Of a stretch of DNA of 64,000 bases, positions 50,801 through 59,252 are shown one piece after another. The position numbers and the translations under genes are program-made. The stretch is from Catenulispora yoronensis (lineage in GTDB: Bacteria; Actinomycetota; Actinomycetes; Streptomycetales; Catenulisporaceae): positions 62,001 to 126,000 of the forward strand of contig NZ_BAAAQN010000028.1 in NCBI RefSeq assembly GCF_039531695.1, written 5' to 3'. A model generated the notes under the pieces. The model was not told the origin of the DNA. It saw only the letters and a list, made by a program, of their open reading frames with translations, and did not search any database. Position 1 is the first letter of the stretch, and every line of letters starts with the position of its first letter.

Positions 50801-53629
50801 GCCGTCGGCGACACGGTCCTGCTTCCGGGCACGGCCTTCGTGGACCTGGCGTTGGAGGCGGCGGCGGCCTGCGGCGGCGATCGCGTCGAAGACCTGGTCA
50901 TCACGGCTCCCGCCGTGCTGCCCGCGACCGGGGCGCTCCAGCTCCAGGTCACCGTCGGCGCCGCCGACGAGGTCGGCCGCCGCATCGCCACCGTGTATCT
51001 GCGGCCTGACGACGACGCCGAGGCGGTCTGGACCGCCCACGCGACCGCGACGATCGGCACCGCCGCCGTCGATCTGCTCGACGTCCTGCCGACCGCGCTG
51101 CCCGCGGACGCCGAACCCGTCGACCTGGACCGTGTCTACGAGCGCCTCGCAGACCTCGGATACGGCTACGGCCCCGCGTTCCAAGGGCTGCTGAAGGCGT
51201 GGCGGTCCGAGGACCAGACCTGGGCCGAGGTGACGCTCCCGGACCACGTCCGCCACGACGCGGGCCGCTTCACCCTGCATCCCGCACTGCTGGACGCGGC
51301 GCTGCACATCATCGTCCTTGACTCGCTGGCCGGCGCCGAAGCCGAGCAGGCCGGCCCGGCCGACGCGGCCGAGCCGATGACGCTGCTTCCCTTCGCGTGG
51401 ACCGGTATCCAGGTCGCGGCCCGCGGCGCCGACAGCATCCGGGTCCGGGTCACCGAGACCGGCGAGGACCAGGTCGCGCTCGAACTGTTCGACGCCTCCG
51501 GGCAGCTGATCGCGGAGGTCGAGAGCCTCGTGCTGCGCCGCGTCCCCCGGGTCGGCGGCGCGCCGTCCGGGTCCGCGGCGGCGCCGTCCGCCGACGCCGT
51601 CCACGCCGTCGAGTGGACCGAGTGGGACCCGACCCGGCAGGGCGAGGCCGAGGCCGCGAACCAGGGGTGGGCCCTGCTCGGTGCCGGTGGCGTCGTCGAC
51701 GCGGTCGACGCCGCGCTGACCGCCGCCGGGGTCCAGGTCCAGCTCGCCTACGACCTGCCGTCGCTGGCCGAGCTGTCGGCCGCCGAGGTGCCGAGGTACG
51801 TCGTCGTGCCCTGCGTCGCCGACGCCGATCCGGACGACCTGCCCTACTCGATGCGCGAAGCCGTCTACGAACTCCTGGACCATGTCCAGACCTGGATCGG
51901 CGACGAGCGCTTCGCCGCGAGCCGCCTCGTGGTCGTCACCGCCGGAACCCCGGCGGCCGGCGCCGCCTGGGGTCTGGTGCGTTCGGCCGAGACCGAGCAT
52001 CCCGGCCGGTTCGCGCTGGTCGATCTCGGACCGGACCCGGACGAGGCGTCCGCGCCGGACTGGAGCCACGTCGCCCTGGCCATCGAGTCCGGGGAGACCC
52101 AGCTCGCCGTCCGCGACGGAGCGCTGCGGATCCCGCGCCTCGTGCGCCGCGCGGAGACGCCGGCCGAGCCGACCCACCAGACCGAGCCGACTGACCAGAC
52201 CGAGCCGACCGAACAGGCCGAGCAGCTCGCACTCCCGACCGGCACCGAAACCGCCGCAGGCACCAAGGCCACCGAAGGCACGGTCCTGATCACCGGCGGC
52301 ACCGGCGGCCTGGGCGCCCTGCTCGCCGAGCACCTCGCCGACCGCTACGCCGTCCGGCACCTGCTGCTGGCCTCCCGGCAGGGCCCGGACGCACCGGGCG
52401 CCGACGCCCTGACCGCCCGGCTCACCGCGCTCGGCGCCGAGGTCACCGTCGCCGCCTGCGACGTCTCCGACCGGGTCGCCCTGGCCAAGCTCCTGGCCGA
52501 CATCCCGGCCAGCCGCCCGCTGTCCGGTGTCGTCCACACCGCCGCCGTGCTGGACGACGCCACGGTCGAGGCGCTCTCCCCGCACCACATCGACGCCTCG
52601 TTCGGCCCGAAGGCCGACGCCGCCTGGCACCTGCACGAACTCACCCGCGACCTCCCGCTGGGCATGTTCGTCCTCTTCTCCTCCGTCGCCGGCCTGGTCG
52701 GCAACCCCGGCCAGGGCAACTACGCCGCCGCGAACGCCTTCCTCGACGCGCTGGCCGGCCACCGCCGCGACCAGGGGCTCCCGGCGGTGTCGATCGCCTG
52801 GGGCCTGTGGGACCTGCCGAGCAGCATGGCCGGGCAGCTCACCGAGGCCGACCTCGCCCGGCTGTCCCGCACCGGCATCGCGCCGATGGGTCTGGAACAG
52901 GGGCTGGCCGGGTTCCGGGCCGCCCTGACCGCGACCGATCCGGTCCTGGTCGCGGCCCGCTGGGACAGCGCCGAGCTGCGCGAGCGCGCCGAGAACGACA
53001 CCCTCCCGCCGGCCCTGCGCGGCCTGGTCCGGGCCCCGGCCAAGGCGGCGGCCAAGGCCAACCAGCACGCCCCGGTCCAGGGCGGCGCGCTCGCCGGGGG
53101 CGCCCCCGCCGACGGCCGGCCCCGCACCGACCTCGCCTCCCGGCTGGCGGACCTGCCCCGCGAGGACGGCCTCAAGCTGGTCACCGACCTGGTCCGCTCG
53201 CACGTCGCGGCGGTGCTGGGGCACGGCAGCCCGGACGCCGTCGACGTGCGCCGGGCGCTCAGCGAGATGGGCTTCGACTCGCTGACGGCCGTGGAGCTGC
53301 GCAACCGGCTCGACGCCGCCACCGGACTGCGCTCGACGGCGATCGTCGCCTTCGACCACCCGACGGTGACCGCGCTGGCCGAGCACATCCACAGCGTGCT
53401 GGCCCCGCCGCCGCCCTCGCCGCAGGAAGTACTGCGCACGGTGCTGGAGGCCATCCGGCCGAACCTGCCGGAGCAGGACGCCGGCGTGCGCGGCGCGGTC
53501 GTCGCGCTGCTGCACGGCGCGCTGGCGCAGTGGGACCACAACGGCGCGGAGTCCGCGCCGGCCCTTCAGGACAAGATCCACTCGGCGTCCGACGACGAGA
53601 TCTTCGCCCTCATCGACAACGAGATCTGA
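44834..53629 (+). CDS. Type I polyketide synthase: KSQ loading module plus KS-AT-DH-KR-ACP module
   Basis: A 2931-residue modular PKS. Loading module: a KSQ domain (about 13-440) with Gln170 in DTGQSSS replacing the active Cys, so it decarboxylates instead of condensing. Its AT (about 560-880) has GHSQGE and YASH (756-759), a methylmalonyl-type signature, predicting a propionyl starter. The ACP has attachment Ser973. Module 1: KS (about 1037-1470) with Cys1209; AT with GHSQGE and YAAH (1792-1795), probably methylmalonyl; DH (about 1954-2250) with His1989 but Asp1993 in place of the motif glycine; KR (about 2480-2690) with TGGTGGLG and LDD, predicting B-type; ACP with Ser2816. There is no ER. 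The C-terminal tail (about 2860-2931, ending DDEIFALIDNEI) is a docking domain for PKS2. The ATG at 44834 follows AAGGGGG. Confidence 0.95.
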   Translation: MVVQQNSASGEPIAVIGMSCRLPGAADPAAFWALLRDGVDAVTEAPEDRWPTAVVPRYRRGGFLDDVAGFDAAFFGISPHEAVAMDPQQRLALELAWEALEHARIVPGAVRDTACSVFVGAIANDYAGIQDRLGVPSPHAYTGSHRAIIANRVSYFLGLRGASLTVDTGQSSSLVAVHMACEALRRGESGLALAGGVNLNLAGQTTVSIGRFGALSPDGRCHVFDERANGYVRGEGGALVALKRLADARRDGDHVHCVILGGAVNNDGGGDGLTAPSRRAQQEVVELAWRRSGVRAADVRYVELHGTGTPVGDPIEAGALGAARGAGAGAAEVSGTAEGSGTADGPGAGRPEPLLVGSVKTNIGHLEGAAGVAGLLKVVLSLGHGLIPANPGFGKPNPEIPLAELGLEVVTEAREWPAAGSGDRPAVAGVSGFGMGGTNCHLVVAQAPDEVSGATAADVADVPWILSGKTADAVRAQAARLSARIAAEAPTGVGVGATGTIGFTGAAGAIESTGAVGLSLLRTRTAFEHRAVLLGPDPAAGLAALATGNPDDATVVGAVVSGGRAFVFPGQGSQWPEMARGLMAESAEFAANIERCAEALAPFTDYSLTDVLLGADGAPDFDRVDVVQPALWAVMVSLAALWRSRGVEPDLVIGHSQGEIAAATAVGALSLSDGARVVALRSKAIGAIAGSGGMLSVAASAETVEAAIAEHAPQATVAAVNGPRAVVVSGPNEALAELQQHLDAAEYRTKLVPVDYASHSAAVDVLREELRRALEPIRPVSTDTLFISTLTGEPLDTAELDADYWFRSLRHGVRFADAVRVALDGGCGLLIECSAHPVLVGAIEETVEVAEREAVVLGTLRRGLGSLGQFRVALAQAYVGGAPVDWTEAVQDQNQNQDQNHKTLVELPTYAFQRRRFWAGETPSTSTSTVSGALKSRREVRDLILSVTASALGLEDTGSLRPGAAFKEMGVDSAIAVELRGRLRAATGLALSSGLLFDYPTPDRLADRLHALIQEGGEVVSAPYVPPTVTAAAPGEDAIAIVGMGCRYPGGVASPQDLWDLVAEGRDAITEFPSDRGWNFDALFAQDTDGAGTSDTRLGGFLHDADGFDAEFFGISPREAMAMDPQQRLLLEICWEALEQGGIRHEALRGSRTGVFVGAMAPDYGPRLHQPTETVDGHRLTGTALSVVSGRVAYTFGLEGPAITVDTACSSSLVAIHWAAQALRRGECTLALAGGVTVMATPGMFVEFSRQGGLSADGRCKAFSAEADGTGWAEGAGMLLLERLDDARRNGHPVLAVLRGSAVNQDGRSNGLTAPNGPSQTRVIREALADAGLAPTDVDAVEAHGTGTKLGDPIEAEALLTAYGQGREQPLWLGSVKANIGHSQAAAGVAGVIKMVMAMRNGLLPASLHADRPTAEVDWSAAGVRLLAQAQPWPRVSRPLRAGVSSFGISGTNAHVVIEQAATAAPEATTNTDASADQTTAVEILSSITNASPTTATSSQSAVSQSAAPSTPTAPLIWAFSAHTEPALRAYAARLLDYAITAPPGELPAAGLALAQRSEFGHRAVVIAEQPEELFSALAALAEGTDHPAVVSGLAASDVRPVLVFPGQGSQWPGMAVELLDANEAFRDHLLLCDAAFRPHTGWSVIDVLRQVGEAPPLEGSDVVQPVLFAVMVSLAAAWRAAGVEPAAVIGHSQGEIAAACGAGVLTLDDAARMVALRSKALMRLTGTGGMVALALPADRVEPMLARWADRLWIAIVSGPESTVVAGDLDALDEFTAEYGATTRLRRVAIDYAAHTPHIEQLREELLAIGAGLTPYPTDVAFCSALTADYADYTELGAGYWFQGLRNTVRFGEAAVRVAEPGFPVFIEASPHPVLIGHVQDSLREAGISGAAVGSLRKGDGGATRFLRSAAEAYVHGAPVDWREVLNTVPYLPIELPNRPFDRRRYWLDGAEALSGHPLVDTFTALAESDGYLATGRLSRLTTPWLTDHAVGDTVLLPGTAFVDLALEAAAACGGDRVEDLVITAPAVLPATGALQLQVTVGAADEVGRRIATVYLRPDDDAEAVWTAHATATIGTAAVDLLDVLPTALPADAEPVDLDRVYERLADLGYGYGPAFQGLLKAWRSEDQTWAEVTLPDHVRHDAGRFTLHPALLDAALHIIVLDSLAGAEAEQAGPADAAEPMTLLPFAWTGIQVAARGADSIRVRVTETGEDQVALELFDASGQLIAEVESLVLRRVPRVGGAPSGSAAAPSADAVHAVEWTEWDPTRQGEAEAANQGWALLGAGGVVDAVDAALTAAGVQVQLAYDLPSLAELSAAEVPRYVVVPCVADADPDDLPYSMREAVYELLDHVQTWIGDERFAASRLVVVTAGTPAAGAAWGLVRSAETEHPGRFALVDLGPDPDEASAPDWSHVALAIESGETQLAVRDGALRIPRLVRRAETPAEPTHQTEPTDQTEPTEQAEQLALPTGTETAAGTKATEGTVLITGGTGGLGALLAEHLADRYAVRHLLLASRQGPDAPGADALTARLTALGAEVTVAACDVSDRVALAKLLADIPASRPLSGVVHTAAVLDDATVEALSPHHIDASFGPKADAAWHLHELTRDLPLGMFVLFSSVAGLVGNPGQGNYAAANAFLDALAGHRRDQGLPAVSIAWGLWDLPSSMAGQLTEADLARLSRTGIAPMGLEQGLAGFRAALTATDPVLVAARWDSAELRERAENDTLPPALRGLVRAPAKAAAKANQHAPVQGGALAGGAPADGRPRTDLASRLADLPREDGLKLVTDLVRSHVAAVLGHGSPDAVDVRRALSEMGFDSLTAVELRNRLDAATGLRSTAIVAFDHPTVTALAEHIHSVLAPPPPSPQEVLRTVLEAIRPNLPEQDAGVRGAVVALLHGALAQWDHNGAESAPALQDKIHSASDDEIFALIDNEI

Positions 53630-53650
53630 CCTTCCCGAAAGGCATCTGCC

Positions 53651-56600
53651 ATGGCGACCGAGGACAAGCTCCGCGAGTACCTGAAGCGAGCCACCGTCGA
53701 CCTCACCGACGCCCGCCGCCGGCTGGCCGAGGCCGAGGCGGGGCGGCACGAGCCGATCGCCATCGTGGGCATGGCCTGCCGGTTCCCCGGCGGGGTCGTG
53801 TCGCCGGAGGACCTGTGGCAGGTGGTGTCCGAGCGGGTGGACGCGATCGGCCCGTTCCCCACCGACCGGGGCTGGGACCTGGAAGGGCTCTACGACCCCG
53901 ACCCCGACGCGCTCGGCAAGTCCTACACCAAGCACGGCGGCTTCCTCTACGACGCCGGCGAGTTCGACGCCGGCTTCTTCGAGATGAGCCCGCGCGCCGC
54001 GCTGGCCACCGACCCGCAGCACCGGCTGTTCCTGGAGGCCACCTGGGAGGCCTTCGAACGCTCCGGCATCGACCCGTCGACGCTGCGCGGCAGCCGCACC
54101 GGGGTGTTCGCCGGGATCATGTACAACGACTACGCGCTGCGCTACAACGGCCAGGCCCCGCCCGGCCTGGAGGGCGTCGTCATGGTGTCCAACGCGCAGA
54201 GCGTCATGTCCGGCCGCGTCGCCTACACCTTCGGCCTGGAAGGGCCGGCCGTCTCCCTGGACACCGCCTGCTCCTCCTCGCTGGTGACCATCCACCTGGC
54301 GGTCCAGGCCCTGCGCAACGGTGAGTGCGACCTGGCCGTGGCCGGCGCCGCGACCGTGCTGGCCACGCCCGACGCCTATGTCGAGTTCTGCCGCCAGCAC
54401 GCGCTGTCCCCGGACGGCCACTGCCGCGCGTTCTCCGCCGACGCCGCCGGGGCCGCCTGGTCCGAGGGCGTCGGGGTCCTGACCCTGGAGCGGCTCTCCG
54501 ACGCGCAGCGCAACGGCCGCCGGATCCTGGCGGTGGTCCGCGGCTCGGCGGTGAACCAGGACGGCCGCAGCAACGGCATGACCGCGCCCAACGGCCCGGC
54601 CCAGGAACGCGTGATCCGCGCCGCGCTGGCCGACGCCGGCCTGGAGCCCGCCGACGTCGACGTCGTCGAGGCCCACGGCACCGGCACCCAGCTGGGCGAC
54701 CCGATCGAGGCCCACGCGCTGATCGCCACCTACGGCCGCAACCGCCCCGCCGACCACCCGCTGTGGCTGGGCTCGGTGAAGTCGAACTTCGGCCACACCC
54801 AGGCCGCCGCCGGCGTCGCCGGCGTGATCAAGATGGTGATGGCCATGCGGCACGGCGTGCTGCCGGCGACGCTGCACGCCGACGAGCCCAGCCCGCACGT
54901 GGACTGGTCGGCCGGCTCGGTCAGCCTGCTGACCCAGGCCCGGCCCTGGGAGCGGCGCGGCCGGGCCTTGCGCGCCGGCGTCTCCTCGTTCGGGATCAGC
55001 GGCACCAACGCCCACGTCATCGTGGAGGAGAGCTCTGATGCCCGGCCCGCGGCCGACGGCGCCGAGCCGGACAACCACGAGCCCCGCGCCGCGGAGCACC
55101 CGATCCCGTTCGCGTGGGTCATCAGCGCGCACCGGAGCGGCTCGCTGAAGGAGCAGGCCCGGCGGCTGCGCGGCCACGTCGTCCAGGACGCGACGCTGCA
55201 CCCCGCCGACGTCGCGCGGTCCCTGGCCTGCGGCCGGTCGAAGTTCACCCACCGCGCGGTGGTCCTCGGCCAGGACCGCGCGGCGCTGCTGGCCGGCCTT
55301 GAGGCGCTCGCCGACGGCACGGCGGCGGCCGAGGTGCGCCAGGGCGTGGGCCGCGACGCCCCGAAGCTGGCGTTCCTGTTCACCGGCCAGGGCGGTCAGC
55401 GGCTGGGCATGGGCCGCGACCTGGCCCGGGTGTTCCCGGTGTTCGCCGAGGCGCTGGACGAGGTCTGCGCCGAGCTCGACAAGCACCTGGAGCGGCCGCT
55501 GCGCGAGGTCATGTGGGCCGACCCGGACGGCCCCGAGGCCGCGCTGCTGAACCAGACCTCGTTCACCCAGCCCGCGCTGTTCGCGTTCGAGGTGGCCGCC
55601 TTCCGGCTGCTGGCCTCGCTGGGCATCCGGCCCGACCACGTGGCCGGGCACTCCGTCGGCGAGTACGCCGCCGCGCACGTCGCCGGCATCTGGTCGCTGG
55701 CCGACGCCGCCCGCCTGATCACCGCGCGCGGCGCGCTGATGCAGGCGCTGGACGCGCCGGGCGCGATGGTCGCGATCGAGGCCACGCCCGAGGAGCTGGC
55801 GCCGACGCTGGCCGGGCTGGAGGACCGGGTCGGCATCGCCGCGATCAACGGGCCGACCAGCGTCGTGGTCTCCGGCGACGAGCAGACCTGCCTGGAGATC
55901 GAGGAGGTCTGGCGCGGCCTGGGCCGCCGCACCCGCCGCCTGGCGGTCAGCCACGCCTTCCACTCGCCGCTGATGGAGCCGATGCTCGACGAGTTCGCCG
56001 CGGTGCTGAAGGAGGTCGCCTTCGCCCAGCCGCGCATCGACCTCGCCACGAACCTCGACAGCGGCCTGAGCTGGATCGACCCCGGCTACTGGGTCGACCA
56101 GATCCGCTGCGCGGTGCGGTTCCGCGACACCGTCGCCCGGATCGAGTCCCAGGGCGTGGCCACGTATCTGGAGGTCGGGCCGGACGCGGTGCTGTCGGCG
56201 ATGGCCGGCCAGTGCGTGACCGCCGCCGACGTGGCCGTGATCGCCATGAGCCGGCGCAAGCAGCCCGAGACCGAGGCCTTCGCCGACGCCCTGGCGCAGG
56301 CCTGGATCGCCGGGGTGGCGGTGGACTGGCCGGGGCTGTTCGCCGACGGCGCCGACATCGCCGCCGACCTGCCGGTGTATCCGTTCCAGCGCGAGCGGTT
56401 CTGGCTCGGGATGCCGTCGCACGGCACCGACGTCGGCGCGCTCGGGCAGGGTGTCGTCGAGCACGCGCTGCTGGGCGCCGCGGTCGAGATCGGCGACGAC
56501 GGCGCGCTGGTGCTCACCGGCCGCCTGACCACCGAGACCCACCCCTGGCTGGCCGACCACGTGGTCTCCGGAACGATCGTGGTGCCGGGCACGGCGGTGC

Positions 56601-59137
56601 TCGACATGGTGCTGGAGGCCGGCGCCCGCGTCGGCTGCCCGGCGGTCGAGGAGCTGATGTTCGAGGCGCCGCTCGTGCTGCCGCCGGACGGCGGCCTGGC
56701 CGTCCAGGTGGTGGTCGGCGCCGGCGACGAGGGCGCGGCGCGGACCGTGAAGGTCTACTCCAAGTCCGGCGACGCCGCCTGGGTGCGGGCCGCCTCCGGC
56801 GTGGTCGTGCCCGGGGCCGCTGCGGAGATCTGCGACTGGGCCGCCGCGTGGCCGCCCCAAGGTGCCGTGCAGGTCGACGTCGAAACCGGCTACGACGCCA
56901 TGTCCGCCCTGGGTTACGAATACGGGCCGGGCTTCCGCGGCGTCTCCGCGGTGTGGTCCCGGGGCTCGGAGCTGTTCGCCGAGGCCGTGCTGCCGGAGGG
57001 GCTCGACGCGGCCGGGTTCGGCGTGCACCCGGCGCTGCTGGACGCCGCGTTCCACCCGCTGCTGCTCACCGGGGACGCCTCGGAACTGCGGCTGCCGTTC
57101 GTCTTCCGCGGGGTCCGGCTGTGCGCCGACGGCGCGACGACGCTGCGCGTGCGGCTCAAGGTGTCCGGCGACGACGTGACCGTCGAGACCGCCGACGGCA
57201 CCGGCGGCCTGGTCCTGGGCATCGAGTCGCTTCGGGTCCGGACGATCCCGCGCGAGGCGCTGGCCTCGGCGTCCGCGTCCACCGCGCAGGTGCTGTTCGC
57301 GGTGGAGTGGACCGCGGTCCCTGGTGGCGCGGGCAGCGACGGCCAGAGCGCCGGTGACACCGAGCAAGACTTCGACGTGGTGCACTGCCTCGGCGGCGAA
57401 GGGACGGTCCGGGAACTGACCGACCGGGTCCTGGCCCTGGTGCAGGCCCACGCCACCGGCGAGCGCCGCCTGGTGATCGCGACCAGCGGCGCCGTCGGTC
57501 CGCAGGACTCTGATGTCACAGACCTGGCCGGCGCGGCGGTCTGGGGCCTGGTGCGCGCGGCGCAGGCCGAGTACCCCGGACGGTTCCTGCTGGCCGACGT
57601 CCCCGACGGCTTCGACGCCTGGGCGTCGGTGGCCGCCGCCGACGAGCCGCAGCTCCTGGTCCGCGGCGGCGCGCTGCTGGCGCCCCGGCTGGTCCGGCGC
57701 GACCCGGGCACCGCCGAACTCTCGCATGACTCCGCTTCGCAGTCCGCCGCGGATCCGGCCTCGGAGCCCGCCACCGGCACCGCGCCGGGCCTGGACCCGG
57801 ACGGCACCGTACTCATCACCGGCGGTACCGGCGGCCTCGGCGCCCTGGTCGCCGAGCACCTGGTCGTCCGCCACCGGGTCCGGCACCTGGTTCTGCTGTC
57901 CCGGCGTGGCCCGGACGCCCCGGGCGCCGCCGAGCTCGTGGCCCGGCTGCGCGACCTCGGAGGTTCGGCCGAGGTCCTGGCCTGCGACGTGTCCGACCGC
58001 GACGCGCTGGCCGCCGTCGTCCGCGCGATCCCGCCGGACCTGCCGCTGGTCGGCGTCGTCCACACCGCAGGCGTGCTGCGCGACGCGACGATCGAGGGGC
58101 TGACGCCCGAGCACTTCGAGACCGTCTTCGGCCCCAAGGTCGACGCCGCCTGGAACCTGCACGAGGTCACCGCCGGCCACCCCCTGTCCCTGTTCATGCT
58201 GTTCTCCTCGATCGCCGGCCTGCTCGGCAACCCCGGCCAGGCCAACTACGCCGCCGCCAACACCTACCTCGACGGCCTCGCGGCCCACCGGCGCGCGCGA
58301 GGGCTGCCGGCGGTGTCGGTCGCCTGGGGCCTGTGGGACAACGAGTCGAGCATGGCCGGCGGGCTGAACCAGGCCGACGCCGCGCGCATGGCCCGCTCCG
58401 GCATCGCGCCGCTGACCGTCGAGCAGGGCATGGACGCCTTCGACCTCGCCCTCGGCTGGCCGGAGGCGACGCTGGCCGCCGCCCGCTGGAACGAGTCGGG
58501 ACTGCGGGCCCGCGCCGAGAACGGATCGCTGCCTTCTGTGCTGCGCGGCCTGGTCCGGCCTTCGCGCCGGGCCGCGGGCGGTCCGGCGGCGCCCGGCGGC
58601 GGCGCGGCGCTGGCCACGCGGCTCGGCGGGATGTCGGAGAAGGACGGCCGGCGGTTCGTGGTCGACCTGGTGCGCGGCCATGTCGCGGCGGTGCTGGCGC
58701 ATCCCAACGTCGACGCGGTGGACGTCACCAAGGCGTTCAGCGAGCTCGGCTTCGACTCGCTGACGGCCGTGGACCTGCGCAACCGGCTCGACGCCGAAGC
58801 CGGTCTGCGCCTGCCCGCGACCCTGGCCTTCGACCATCCGACGGTCTCGGCCCTGGCCGAGCACCTCTACACCACGCTGGCCCCGGCGCCGCCGACCGCG
58901 GCGGAGCTGTTGCGCGCGGCGCTGGAGAGCGTGGCCCGCACCCTCTCCGAGGACGAGGAGGACGGCGCGGTCCGCTCCGAGCTGGCCGCGATCCTCCAGA
59001 GCACCGCGGCGCGCTGGACGGCGTCGTCCGCCGCCGCCGAGGCCGAGGCCGAGGCCGAACTCGCGCGGTCCGTGGCCGCCAAGGTCGGCGCGGCCTCGGA
59101 CGAGGAGATCTTCGCCCTCATCGACAACGAACTGTGA
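53651..59137 (+). CDS. Type I polyketide synthase module 2: KS-AT-DH-KR-ACP
   Basis: An 1828-residue single-module PKS. An N-terminal coiled-coil docking region (residues 1-33, MATEDKLREYLKR) receives the chain from PKS1. KS has Cys207 and HGTGT/NFGHTQ motifs. AT has GHSVGE and HAFH (768-771), so malonyl-CoA. DH has His970 with an intact HxxxGxxxxP and DAAFH. KR starts near residue 1390 (TGGTGGLG) with LRD at about 1475, keeping the B-type Asp. ACP has Ser1703. There is no ER, so the module should leave a double bond. The tail ends EEIFALIDNEL, very like PKS1. The ATG at 53651 lies 21 bases after PKS1 with GAAAGG upstream, so the genes are co-transcribed. Confidence 0.95.
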   Translation: MATEDKLREYLKRATVDLTDARRRLAEAEAGRHEPIAIVGMACRFPGGVVSPEDLWQVVSERVDAIGPFPTDRGWDLEGLYDPDPDALGKSYTKHGGFLYDAGEFDAGFFEMSPRAALATDPQHRLFLEATWEAFERSGIDPSTLRGSRTGVFAGIMYNDYALRYNGQAPPGLEGVVMVSNAQSVMSGRVAYTFGLEGPAVSLDTACSSSLVTIHLAVQALRNGECDLAVAGAATVLATPDAYVEFCRQHALSPDGHCRAFSADAAGAAWSEGVGVLTLERLSDAQRNGRRILAVVRGSAVNQDGRSNGMTAPNGPAQERVIRAALADAGLEPADVDVVEAHGTGTQLGDPIEAHALIATYGRNRPADHPLWLGSVKSNFGHTQAAAGVAGVIKMVMAMRHGVLPATLHADEPSPHVDWSAGSVSLLTQARPWERRGRALRAGVSSFGISGTNAHVIVEESSDARPAADGAEPDNHEPRAAEHPIPFAWVISAHRSGSLKEQARRLRGHVVQDATLHPADVARSLACGRSKFTHRAVVLGQDRAALLAGLEALADGTAAAEVRQGVGRDAPKLAFLFTGQGGQRLGMGRDLARVFPVFAEALDEVCAELDKHLERPLREVMWADPDGPEAALLNQTSFTQPALFAFEVAAFRLLASLGIRPDHVAGHSVGEYAAAHVAGIWSLADAARLITARGALMQALDAPGAMVAIEATPEELAPTLAGLEDRVGIAAINGPTSVVVSGDEQTCLEIEEVWRGLGRRTRRLAVSHAFHSPLMEPMLDEFAAVLKEVAFAQPRIDLATNLDSGLSWIDPGYWVDQIRCAVRFRDTVARIESQGVATYLEVGPDAVLSAMAGQCVTAADVAVIAMSRRKQPETEAFADALAQAWIAGVAVDWPGLFADGADIAADLPVYPFQRERFWLGMPSHGTDVGALGQGVVEHALLGAAVEIGDDGALVLTGRLTTETHPWLADHVVSGTIVVPGTAVLDMVLEAGARVGCPAVEELMFEAPLVLPPDGGLAVQVVVGAGDEGAARTVKVYSKSGDAAWVRAASGVVVPGAAAEICDWAAAWPPQGAVQVDVETGYDAMSALGYEYGPGFRGVSAVWSRGSELFAEAVLPEGLDAAGFGVHPALLDAAFHPLLLTGDASELRLPFVFRGVRLCADGATTLRVRLKVSGDDVTVETADGTGGLVLGIESLRVRTIPREALASASASTAQVLFAVEWTAVPGGAGSDGQSAGDTEQDFDVVHCLGGEGTVRELTDRVLALVQAHATGERRLVIATSGAVGPQDSDVTDLAGAAVWGLVRAAQAEYPGRFLLADVPDGFDAWASVAAADEPQLLVRGGALLAPRLVRRDPGTAELSHDSASQSAADPASEPATGTAPGLDPDGTVLITGGTGGLGALVAEHLVVRHRVRHLVLLSRRGPDAPGAAELVARLRDLGGSAEVLACDVSDRDALAAVVRAIPPDLPLVGVVHTAGVLRDATIEGLTPEHFETVFGPKVDAAWNLHEVTAGHPLSLFMLFSSIAGLLGNPGQANYAAANTYLDGLAAHRRARGLPAVSVAWGLWDNESSMAGGLNQADAARMARSGIAPLTVEQGMDAFDLALGWPEATLAAARWNESGLRARAENGSLPSVLRGLVRPSRRAAGGPAAPGGGAALATRLGGMSEKDGRRFVVDLVRGHVAAVLAHPNVDAVDVTKAFSELGFDSLTAVDLRNRLDAEAGLRLPATLAFDHPTVSALAEHLYTTLAPAPPTAAELLRAALESVARTLSEDEEDGAVRSELAAILQSTAARWTASSAAAEAEAEAELARSVAAKVGAASDEEIFALIDNEL

Positions 59138-59252
59138 CCGTCTGCCGCCGATCCGACCGCCGACCCGTCCGCCGGCCCACCTGCCGGCCCGCTCGCCGAC
59201 CCGACCGCCGCCGATCCGCCTGCCACCGACGCTGCTGAAAGGTTCCGCCCCC
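59138..59252. other. Spacer between PKS2 and PKS3 with C-rich degenerate repeat
   Basis: Most of this 115-base gap is a degenerate repeat of GCCGACCCG/GCCGGCCC-like units (about 59150-59230), followed by GAAAGG before the PKS3 start. The spacing differs from the 21-base PKS1-PKS2 gap. It holds no gene; it could be expansion of a short spacer. Confidence 0.5.
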
